Shown here in pieces: positions 9,497 through 18,043 of a DNA stretch of 25,679 nucleotides. Each line of letters begins with the position of its first letter. Position 1 is the first letter of the stretch. The notes beneath the pieces are model-generated. The model saw nothing but the letters and a program-made list of their open reading frames with translations, was not told where the DNA came from and searched no databases. Made by a program: the position numbers and the translations under genes. This DNA is from Scleroderma bovista (Eukaryota > Basidiomycota > Agaricomycetes > Boletales > Sclerodermataceae): assembly GCA_037178675.1 (NCBI GenBank), contig JAYMGJ010000487.1, forward strand, positions 1 through 25,679, in the 5' to 3' direction.

Positions 9497-10235
9497 ATGT
9501 TCACCACTCACTTCCATCTGCACTCTGCCATACGAACAGACGCTTTTCATTATTTTGCAATGCAGTCTACTCCCCCTCAGAGCCCCATCGATACTTCACC
9601 CAGGAGCAGGACTCCCTCAACCTGTACATCCAGTATGCACACTTTCCATATAGCATATCCACCATGGCTGGTAAGTCCCATCAGAATTTAATCACCATCC
9701 CCAATAACCTCACATGACAGTGCCTAGACCCTCCTCATTTCCCTATCATGCTTAACCTGATCAACACCATCAGCAAGTACTCATACTTGTCAACCTTGTA
9801 CACCACTGCCTCTCCTGGTCGTTTCTACACCCCAGGAGAACATCTTCCCCCCAGCTGTTTACAACCTCCCTGCAGGCTGCAGGTGAGCCATCCTCTGGCA
9901 ACTCCCCATATCAGTCCACAGCATCCCCTACACTACTGTCCCCCATTGAGTCATTGATCCAACCCCACCACTGCCCCCACCACTCACTCCATGACCAAGG
10001 CTGCTCATTGGCAGTCATGTGATGAGGGCTCTGATGGGGAAGATGCTGGCTTCGAAGTTCCAACCTGTCACTAGTAGCTCCAAGCCTCCAACACTACCAA
10101 TGCCCGTTGCAGAACTATTTGCAAGTGGTGTACTGAGTCAGAGCAAAGGTTCCACAATGAATTCAATGATGATTATCGTTGGTTCAAGGCTGCTCATGTC
10201 AAGCACCTCGAAATGACCACTCAACAACTCCAGGC
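9497..10235 (+). pseudogene. Degraded three-exon gene candidate, unknown function
   Basis: Three phase-0 exons can be joined: 9497-9670, 9721-9882 and about 10015-10235. The first intron is 50 bp (GTAAGT...CAG) and the second 132 bp (GTGAGC...CAG). Exon 1 is Ser/Thr/Pro-rich. Exon 3 reads SCDEGSDGEDAGFEVPTCH, then two consecutive TAG codons (10072-10077). It continues in the same frame through ARCRTICKWCTESEQRFHNE and DDYRWFKAAHVKHLEMTTQQ. The CRTICKWC spacing and the charged helix after it look like real protein, so the TAG-TAG pair appears to be inactivating damage at former glutamine codons. No family was recognised. The exon 1 start is a guess. Confidence 0.4.
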
Positions 10236-11118
10236 AAGAGTCCCACACAGAAAATGGCCATGAGTAGAACCAGCTTGAGGAGCCGTTTTGTCTTAGTCAA
10301 TATATCCCAAATCCTGATCGCTCTTCAATTAACTTGCAGCACAATACATAGTACCAACTTAAGTAGTACAATTTCACTGTAAATGGTAGACCATGCTACA
10401 TCACAATGTATAAATTTTTTTTGCAGTTAGTCAACTGAAGCTGCAAAGTTGTGACTAGCCAAGTCGAGTCAAGCTGTAGGTAATGTGCCTGGCTTGACTA
10501 CAGGGCGCTTGGCTAACCAGGGCCTTGACTTTGACTTGAGCTGGCTCCAAGCTGAAGCTGTGGCAACACTAGATGTGGCAGTGAAGCTATTTCTAAGTTT
10601 AGGTGGAATTGCATGAAAGGTACTAGGGATTGTATAATAATGACAATAAGTCAGTTGGATGGAAGTCACAAAAGCATAAAAAGACAGAAAACAACTGTGG
10701 ATAGACAAAGGACCTACTCAAAAAAGTCCCAGCACCTTCCATACATATTTGACTATCTATGCTGAAATAGGTACAGAAAGTACATAAAAGTCACAGATAG
10801 AGTGTTGTCAGATTACTGATGCTGACAGCAGCCAGCCTATATGCAAGAGGTTGAGACTCGGCACTCAGCACTCAGACAGACTCACTGGATAATCAGGTGC
10901 TCACTGTCACTAGGTGGCAAACATTGGTTCATCTGGTATCCATATAATGAACCCCAGGAATCAGGATAGCCTCAATTTCATGTTCCCAGCAATTTGTGCT
11001 TGTACTGGAACTCTGCTGTGCAGCAGAGACTGCTAGCAGGTGAGGGCAGGTTTGTTAGTGTGATGAGAATATGACATGAGTCAGTCAGGTTATATCCTCA
11101 TAACACCTTGATTTAATC
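10236..11118. other. Intergenic interval before the accessory gene
   Basis: No supported gene. The stretch is AT-richer and less CpG-rich than the sequence that begins at 11119. Short CAAGTCGAGTCAAG/GCTTGACT-like words recur around 10460-10560. I searched by eye here for a second copy of the gypsy LTR (17520-17974) and did not find one. Confidence 0.55.
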
Positions 11119-12163
11119 ATGTCTGCTGGCAACATCAACAACATCGATTGGACGCGCGCCCCCTCACCCGAGTTGGAAGGAAAACCGACCGACTCGATAC
11201 AAGTACAAATCGCCAAGTTCGACGAGCAGTCGCGTCGGCGACGAGAGCGCTTGATGAAGCAAGCGGCCAAGCAAGAGGCGAGGAGATTGGCAGAGGAGGA
11301 GGCGAAGAGAGTCGCTGAGGAGAAGCGGAAAGCCGAGGAGCAGGCGAAGAAGGTCGCCGAGGTGAAAGCGCGGGCCAACTTCGAGGCAAGGCACAAGGCC
11401 GAGGCAGAGGTGAGGGCGAAGGAGAAGGCCGCGTCGCTGGCGGCTGGGGAGGAGATGCAGGCGCGATTGGGGCTGGGGTCGAAGCCCAAGGTGCGTAATT
11501 GATTTATTGTCATTTGACTTCGCTGACTTGTTATTTGGTTAGCCTCGTCAGGTCACTGCCCGTTCCAATACGGGCATAATGGGGTTCAGACCCCCTTGTG
11601 ACCGATGCAGGCGAAGCAATCACAGCGACGAGTGCGAGTTGGCCAACGGTGTGTGCACACCGACGTGCGGTCGGTGTCAGCGCTCCAAGATCAAGTGCAC
11701 GTTCGAAATTTCGATGGCGGCGATGGAGAGGTCGGCGAGCGGAGAGAAACGGAAGCAGAGCGAGAAGACGGTGGAGCCGAACACGTCGCCAAGAGGAGGG
11801 GAGAAGCGCAAGAGGACAAAGAAGACGATCGCCGACGCCGCAAGTACGGAGGAGATCAAGGCGGCAATGGGAGGGTTTTCGGTGGCTGGACCGTTGAATC
11901 TCCCGGACCCAGTCGCGCTGGTCCTAGACCGCCGACTCAGGGATATCGTGGCGGCGATCGACCACAACACCAGAGAGCTGGTGAAGCTTGGTCGAAAGGT
12001 GGAAGGGATCGCCTGGGAAACGAAGAGGGTCGCAGATGCAAGGGACCCGAAGGGTAAGGGCAAGGCAAAGCCTGAGGAGAGTGAGGAACAGGAGGAGTCG
12101 GATGAGATGGACGGGGAAGGCGAAGAGTCAGGAGACGAAGACGGAGAGGGCGAGTCCGAGTAG
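11119..12163 (+). CDS. Coiled-coil plus cysteine-cluster protein, probable retroelement accessory gene (330 aa)
   Basis: Two exons, 11119-11490 and 11543-12163, join in phase across a 52-bp GTGCGT...TTAG intron to give 330 residues with no stops. Residues about 36-110 are a highly charged Ala/Glu/Arg/Lys coiled coil. Residues 143-176 form a seven-cysteine cluster, C-x2-C-x8-C-x6-C-x3-C-x2-C-x6-C. Its last part, CGRCQRSKIKC, resembles half of a fungal Zn2Cys6 DNA-binding motif. A basic segment follows (KRKRTKKT), then a helical DIVAAIDHNTRELVKLGRKV stretch, and a long Glu/Asp/Ser tail. From memory, similar proteins recur in Agaricomycete genomes beside retrotransposons. Here the stop lies 92 bp from the convergent gypsy pol stop. 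A nuclear DNA- or RNA-binding role is an inference; the function is unknown. Confidence 0.72.
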
Positions 12164-12255
12164 TCGGACTGTACATGTAATTGTATTTAGTTTTCTTTTT
12201 TCTTTTACTTTGTTTTGTACACTTTGAATAGACTTTGTTCGGTGACTTGAACGAC

Positions 12256-15200
12256 TTAGCGTGAGAGGCTTTCTAAGGGGCCTGGCTTAGTCGGGTAGGC
12301 TTTGTGGTAGTCGGCCACAAGTTCTGATGCGTGTCCGAGCTCGGTTGCGGTCAACCAAGATGTTTCCTTGTCGGTACCTTCGTAACCAGCCCATCTAACT
12401 AGGTAGAGGAGTGGGCATTGGCGTCGACGTTGGTCGAACTTTGAATCGAGGATCTTGGTGATCTCGAACTCAGGTTCGCCGTCGACTTCGATGGGAGGTG
12501 GTGGAGGTTGTGACTGATTCGGTATTGTATTCGGTGTCGCTGGTTCGAGCTGTGAGACGTGGAAGACGGGATGGACAGCACACATAGAGTCGGGGAGACG
12601 GATTGTGAATGATAAAGTGCCGACTTGGGCGATGATTGGGTAGGGGCCGAGATTCTTCTCAGAGAGTTTCTTTGACGGTTGGGTAGACCTAAAGTACTTG
12701 GCTTTGATGAATACTTGATCACCAACTTTGAAATCGGGTGCGGGTGATCTTCTGGCGTCAGCAGGGCCTTGGTACCTTTTCTGGGCAGCAGCCATTTCTT
12801 CACGTAGGTACTCATGCAGTGACTCTAAGTCAACTGCGTATTCCTGTGCCCGAGCCGATGAGAGATCGCGCTTGGGGTGCACAGCGAGGTTCGGGTGGTA
12901 TCCTTTGTTCGCGAAGAACGGTGATACACCAGTCGTAGCGCTAGGGGCATTGTTGTAGGCAAACTCGGCGAGAGGTAGTAGGTCCGACCAATTGTCCTGC
13001 TGGTAATTGCAGTACATCCTGAGGTATTGCTCGAGTGTTTGATTAGCTTGCTCGGTCTGTCCGTCACCTTCTGGGTGATAGCCCGAAGTGAAATGTAATT
13101 TCATATCTAAGGCCTTACCGAGTGAACGGAAGAAATGCGAGACGAACTCTGAGCCTCAGTCAGACGTTACATGCGCGGGGATGCCGTGCTTAGCGAAGAT
13201 GTGGAGTAGGAAGAGCTGTGCAAGCTCGGGGGAGGTTATTGTGTCGTGAGTCGGGATGAATATGGCTTGCTTTGATAGTCGTTCAATGACTACCAGAATG
13301 GCTGTGAAGCCGGATGAGGATGGGAGTTGCTCAATGAAATCCATCAAGATGGAATTCCATGGTCGGTCGGGGACCGGTAATTGCTTGAGCATCCCATAGG
13401 GTCGGTGACGTGGCGTCTTAGCTCGGGTGCAGGCCGTGCAGGACTTGACATAGTCCTTTACGTAGGTACGAATGCCTGGCCATGTGTATTCGCGACGAAT
13501 GAGCTCTAGAGTGCGATTCTGACCGAAGTGTCCCGATAGGGGATGGTCATGCTTGTATCTGAGGACACGAAGACATAGGTCATCGGCCTCGGGGACGTAC
13601 ATGCGGCCATCGAGACGTAGGTAACCAGTCTCATCGGTCGACCATCGGGGATTTGATGTGTCCAAGAGGTGGGTTTTAGCAATGGGATCGGTCGGGAATT
13701 TGGCTAGGATATCGGCGTGGAGACGCTCGACATCCATGAATGCACTTGCTCTGAGTACTGGAGCGTGTAGGTATGTCGCGCGAAGGGAATCGGTGAGCTG
13801 TTCAGCCGTGAACACCGGTTGGAGGTTCTGTGGATTGATTCGGGCAAAGCCCCTATCCCCCTCTTTGGGGTAGACGTCCCAGCGTCTAGTCAAGGTGTCG
13901 GGCTTTGCACCAAGTTTACCAGGCCGGAAACGAATGATCAGGTTAAAGGAGGAGAGGTATTCCGACCATCGGGCTTGCCGACGGGTGAGAACTGTAGAGG
14001 TAGAAAAGTACTCCAAATTTTTGTGGTCGGTCACGACATCAATCAGGAAGGCAGGGCCCTCCAGGTAATGACGCCAGGCCTTGAAGGCTTCGAAAATAGC
14101 GAGAAGCTCCTTGTCGTGTGTATCGTAGTTCAGCTCGGGCGCGGTTAGAGTGCGAGAGTAGAATGCAATTGGTTGTATCTCGTCATCCGAACCTGTGATA
14201 GATAGGATACCAGCGATCGCATAGTCCGAAGCGTCGGTCTCGACTGTCAGTTGGGCGCCTGGCTGGAAATGGGTAAGGATGGGAGCTGTGGTGAAGGCCT
14301 TCTTGAGTTGGTTGAATGACCGTCGGCAAACGTCGGAGAAATCCAAGGGGGCATCTTTCCATGTCAACCGAGTTAGTGGGACCACAATATCGGAGTAATT
14401 GAATATAAAGCGACGGTAAAAGTTCGCGAAGCCCAGGAAGGACTGAATGTCCTTCACCTTGCGAGGTTTGGGCCAATCGCAGATTGTCTTGACTTTGTCT
14501 TGCGACATCGTCAAACCGTCGGGGGAAAGGAAGTACCTGAGGTACTGCACCGAGTCCGAATGGAACTCACACTTTTCAGGTTTGGCGTAGAGCTTGTGCT
14601 GGCGCAGTCGCCGAAGCACTTCCCGAACGTGCTTGGTATGGTCCTCCATGTTGTCCGAGTAGACTAAGATGTCGTCGAGGTAGACTACGACGCAGACATC
14701 GAGCATGTCTGCGAAGACCGAGTTGACGAACCGCTGAAAGGCTGCAGGGGCGTTGGTGAGACCGAAAGGCATCACCTGCCACTCATACGAGCCATAGCGA
14801 GTCCTGAAGGCAGTTTTCCACTCATCACCTTTGGCAATGCGAACCAGGTGGTAAACATGTCGAAGATCAATTTTCGTGTAGACCTTTGCTTGACTCAGAG
14901 AGTCGAGTAGGTCGGAGATGAGGGGTAGGGGATACCGATCCTTCTTTGATATTTTGTTGAGTCCTCGGTAGTCGACGCAAAGTCAGAGAGAGCCGTCCTT
15001 CTTCTTTACGAAGAGGACAGGGGCTGCATGGGAGGATGAGGTCGGACGGATGAAACCAAAGCGTAGATTTTCGTTGATGAATCCCCAAAGGGTTTCGAGT
15101 TCGACGGGGGAGAGAGAATAGAGTCTTCCGGGCGGTAATGGCGCTCCTTCTTCCAGTTCTATCTTAAGGTCATATTCCCGATGAGGCGGGAGTACCGATG

Positions 15201-15975
15201 CTTTCGCCTTACTAAAGACATCGGCAAAGTCGTGGTATGCCTCAGGGACAGAGGAAAGGTCGGGAGCAACGTCGACCGACGCAGCGTGAAAGCTGCCGTC
15301 AGGCTTTAGCTGAATAGAGAACTGGTGAGAGCCATCTAGCTGACAAGCCTTCAGAAAGGCTGCAGCGTTGATGAGAGCGATAGGAGGTGCCCGAAGACCG
15401 GGAGCCTGAGGCAAGTCGGTCGTGGAAGGAGACGAGACTGACGTGTCGTCGAGTCTCAGCGCGCTCGGTGAGGGCGCTACAGGGTCGGGGAGTGAGCTCG
15501 GGGTTGGCACTTGTTGCGTGGATGTTCTGAACTCGATACTGCTCAGTACCCAGTCAATCGACGGATTGTATCGGGTGAGCCAGTTGTGTCCGAGAACGAT
15601 CTTACAGTCAGAGTCCAACGGGGTGACATAAAATGTCATCGGGGTGACGTCGCCAGAGGGAAAATGGATAGGTAGATCGGTTGCTTCGGTAATTATGGTG
15701 GTGGTGGTACCGTCGAATAGACGGAGAACGATCAGGGATACCGAGTAGCGTGAAAGAGTGTTCATATTGGCAAATGACGGATCTACAAAACAGTGGGTAG
15801 AACCCGAATCTACTAACGCAGGAAAGGAAGGCATAGTATGGTCAACGATTGTTACAGAGGGTCGGAGAGAATTCGGATCGGAAAGAGCGGCTGCATTGAG
15901 TCGGGCCTCCATAGGTGCACAGTCGGGAACAACGCAACTCCCACTCTGTGCGGAGTCTTGGGAGTTGCTATCTAT
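12256..15975 (-). pseudogene. pol: Gypsy pol: protease-RT-RNaseH-integrase-chromodomain, two in-frame TGA stops
   Basis: One frame of 1,240 codons is entered by -1 frameshifting from gag at 15975-15981; the first ATG in the frame is at 15912. The aspartic protease motif (LVDSGSTHC) lies near 15810 and the RT YLDD motif near 14680. RNase H carries VETDASDYA and TDHKNLEYF. The integrase has an H-x-H-x-C-x2-C zinc region (HPLSGHFG ... SCTACTRAK), then the catalytic Asp, Asp and Glu (LMDFI, TSD, GQTEQANQTLEQY). A C-terminal chromodomain (YLVRWAGYEGTDKETSW) could direct integration to modified chromatin. TGA codons at 14983-14985 (RT, after KKDGSL) and 13156-13158 (integrase, after VTSD) sit where arginine is usual. 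The protein cannot be made whole, so this copy is defective. Confidence 0.9.
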
Positions 15976-15981
15976 TTTTTT
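15917..15981 (-). promoter_or_regulatory. -1 ribosomal frameshift signal: A-AAA-AAA slippery site plus H-type pseudoknot
   Basis: On the minus strand the gag frame ends GCA AAA AAA TAG. The seven A's (complement of 15975-15981) form an A_AAA_AAA slippery heptamer. After a 6-base spacer (15974-15969) comes a perfect 10-bp stem: GCAACTCCCA (15968-15959) with TGGGAGTTGC (15943-15934), closing a 15-base loop. GCACAG in that loop (15951-15946) is perfectly complementary to CTGTGC (15922-15917), 11 bases after the stem, which allows an H-type pseudoknot. A -1 slip puts the ribosome in the pol frame, which stays open through the pol ATG at 15912. Spacing and geometry match classical viral signals. 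Confidence 0.8.
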
Positions 15982-17309
15982 GCCTTGGTGGAGGCCGTCG
16001 GTTTGGCTTCCGATGTGTTGTTCGTAGTAGTGGTGGTAGCTGCCCTAGCCTTGGCTGCTCGAGAGCCTGACTTGGGGCAGTCCTTGGCCTTGTGGCCAGC
16101 TGCGCCACAGAACATGCACAGATTCATGTCGAACCTGCGCTTGCGTTCCTCAGAGGTCAGCTTGCCGTCCTTGCCGAGCTTGTCCGAAAGCTCAGTAGTC
16201 TTGCCCAACTTGTTGGCTTTCTGAGTCGCGGTTGACGACGAAGAGGACTGGGCAGTGTTGCCCGAGGATTTACCCTTGTCGGTCTTACCCGACTTGGTGT
16301 TGGGGGTGTTGGTACTAGTGCTGGTAGAGGTCTTGTTCTAACGTGCGACCTCTTCCTTGCGTTCCCAATATCGGGCATCGATCTCCTGGGTGAGGACGCG
16401 AAGACCGTTCAGAGTGCGCGGCTTACCGACGCGGCTTATCTTGTCCTTGATTCGGTCAGGGAGACATGTGTAGAAGTGATGACGCAGGGCGCCATCGCCA
16501 TAGCCCCGAACCTGAGACGCGATAGGGTTGAAGTCAACCACGTATCGATTGGCACGATGGTTTTCCTTCATACGGAGGTGGTCGAGCTGATGCTCGGCGT
16601 CGGCAACAGGGTCGTGGGGACCGAAGGTGGTTTGGAGTTCAATGACGAACTCTTCCCAATCGGTCATCCAGATCGGATGGTTGAGGGGGTCTCCTGCACC
16701 GAGTAGGTCTGGCTCGAACCATTCGAGAGCCATTCCTTTGAGGTACGATTGCGCGAACGTGACCTTGGTTCGGTCAGTGCAAAAAGCCTTTGGTCGGTCC
16801 TGGAAGTTGAGCTCGCACTGGACTAAGAATGTGCGAAGCTTCTTTGGATCGGTACCGTCGAAGGTATCAGGTTCGCGCACCTTGGTGCGAGACGAAGACT
16901 CAGATGAGCGCGAAGACCGCGCGAGTCTGTCGATAGCGATGGAGAGGTTGTTAAAGATGACTAGACCGGCCTCTTCTTGGTCGGGGATGCCTTCAATGGG
17001 GTCTTCACCGCCATCATCAGGGTTGGGGTCGTCGGGGTCGTCGGGACCATCACCTCCGGGACCATCATCACCGGGATGGTCATCACCTAGGTCATCACCG
17101 AGATCTTTGACGAAGGCCCCAGGTGGGCGACGTTGAGCGGGGGAGGAGGCTCTCTGAGCGAAGAAGCCTTGGAACTGGGAGACAGAGTCGGGTGAGCGCC
17201 TGAGGCTGGTCAGAGCGCTCAATGCAGCAGCCCGACGAGTGTCGGATGCTGAGGGTTCTGGGTTGTTTGCGCAAGCAGTGCGTGAGCGAGTTTGAATTGT
17301 CCTGGACAT
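15972..17309 (-). pseudogene. gag: Gypsy gag with CCHC knuckle, one in-frame TAG
   Basis: The structural polyprotein begins at 17309 (MSRTIQTRSR) and ends at TAG 15972-15974, 446 codons including the final stop. Residues about 69-105 are an Asp/Gly/Pro-rich acidic stretch. Residues about 145-320 form the capsid-like domain (FDGTDPKKLRTFLVQCELNF, then WEEFVIELQTTFG). A CCHC zinc knuckle (CMFCGAAGHKAKDC) lies at residues 398-411 and would bind RNA. A TAG at 16338-16340 (codon 324) separates capsid from knuckle. Since the frame stays open on both sides, it is most simply a nonsense mutation of CAG. Readthrough is conceivable but unsupported. The end of the frame overlaps the frameshift signal leading into pol. 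Confidence 0.88.
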
Positions 17310-17398
17310 GGGTGATTGTGAACTCGTACAAGGCTAGAGTTCGAATATACTGTCAAGACCGGTTCTTCACCGATCTGATCTCTATGAGGGGTCTGGGG

Positions 17399-17486
17399 GT
17401 CAGAGGTTGGCCTAGCGGTAAGACCGAGGTGCTACGTAGCGTAGTTGCGCTTCCCGAGTAATAGGAAGGCCAACCAAGGGTCTGAC
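17399..17486. repeat. Long inverted repeat in the gypsy leader
   Basis: GGTTGGCCT (17405-17413) pairs perfectly with AGGCCAACC (17467-17475). Outside them GTCAGA (17399-17404) pairs with TCTGAC (17481-17486). The inner part holds another stem, CTTCC/GGAAG, and a palindrome GCTACGTAGC. It lies between the 5' LTR and gag, where packaging or dimerisation structures are usual. The inner 71 bases have a partly tRNA-like shape, with a 7-bp acceptor-like and a 5-bp T-arm-like stem, but no proper anticodon arm or B box. Confidence 0.6.
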
Positions 17487-17519
17487 GGAGAGTCCGAGGG
17501 TAAACGGTCTACGACCGAG

Positions 17520-17974
17520 TGCTAGTACGAGGATAGAGACGGAGAGCACGAAGAGAGAACAGATGAGAAGTATCTTATTCAATATTCGAACTGAAACTAC
17601 AACAGACCGAGTATCTAGGTATTTATACTGAGTGGAACGGATGAGGCGATGTATGGGAAGTCGGGTTTACCGACGAATGACGAACGCAGCGCTGCGCGCT
17701 GAGTAAGTATGGTAAGTGCGATAACCGGATTACCGATAGACATTGTATTAGTAATGGAACGGGAACGGGAACGTATAGTAACCGGAAACGAGAAAGGAAA
17801 CATATTAGGTAATCGAACAGAGAGACAGAAATGGACAGCGCGCTCACTGATCGGTGGCGATACAGGACAGATAGAAAGAAACGGAAAAGGGAGTACATAC
17901 AATAGACGGACGGCGAACGCATGGACGTGATCGGACAATAGGGTACAGGGTGATCGGATGTCATGGTCGTGACA
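17520..17974 (-). repeat. 5' LTR of the gypsy element
   Basis: On the minus strand it begins TGTCACGACC at 17974 and is placed to end ...TACTAGCA at 17520 (455 bp). A TATAAATA box lies at 17627-17620. A likely start region is TGTTGTAGTTTCAGT (17604-17590), and AATAAG follows shortly after, as in an R region. The 3' border is inferred by comparison with the LTR-like segment at 20962-21440, whose end aligns (CTCTATC plus 12 bases ending CA). Without a second copy the borders are provisional. Confidence 0.65.
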
Positions 17975-18043
17975 ATATGAAAGAATGCATGGTAAGGATA
18001 AATGAACAAAGACCAGAGAACAACTGACAAAGAAAATGGGACT

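Larger units (their letters stand above)
12256..17974 (-). mobile_element. Ty3/gypsy chromovirus, 5' LTR to pol, defective
   Basis: The order on the minus strand is LTR (17974-17520), leader, gag (17309-15972) and pol (to 12256). Pol order is protease, reverse transcriptase, RNase H, integrase, chromodomain, which defines a chromovirus of the Metaviridae type. Gag and pol are linked by a predicted -1 frameshift. Three in-frame stops (16338-16340, 14983-14985, 13156-13158) inactivate it, but I saw no frameshift indels inside gag or pol. No 3' LTR is recognisable downstream of pol, either before or after the + strand accessory gene. The element is thus truncated, or its other LTR has diverged beyond recognition. 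Confidence 0.88.

Noticed and set aside
10236..12255. 3' LTR of the gypsy element
   Set aside because: Neither the TGTCACGACC start, the TATA/start-site block nor the LTR end was found here by eye on either strand.
13819..14148. A + strand frame of 109 codons
   Set aside because: It is a shadow of gypsy RT/RNase H on the minus strand.
16338..16340. Programmed readthrough of the gag TAG
   Set aside because: The true gag-pol junction is the frameshift site downstream. The TAG sits between capsid and zinc knuckle and resembles the other nonsense mutations.
17405..17475. tRNA gene
   Set aside because: Length and terminal stems are tRNA-like, but there is no 7-base anticodon loop, the T loop is 9 bases and no B box fits. 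It is kept as an inverted repeat only.
17500..17519. Self-priming or tRNA primer site next to the gypsy 5' LTR
   Set aside because: A small hairpin (CGGTC-GTA-GACCG) follows the LTR, but only about six bases match the presumed transcript start and no standard tRNA 3' end fits.
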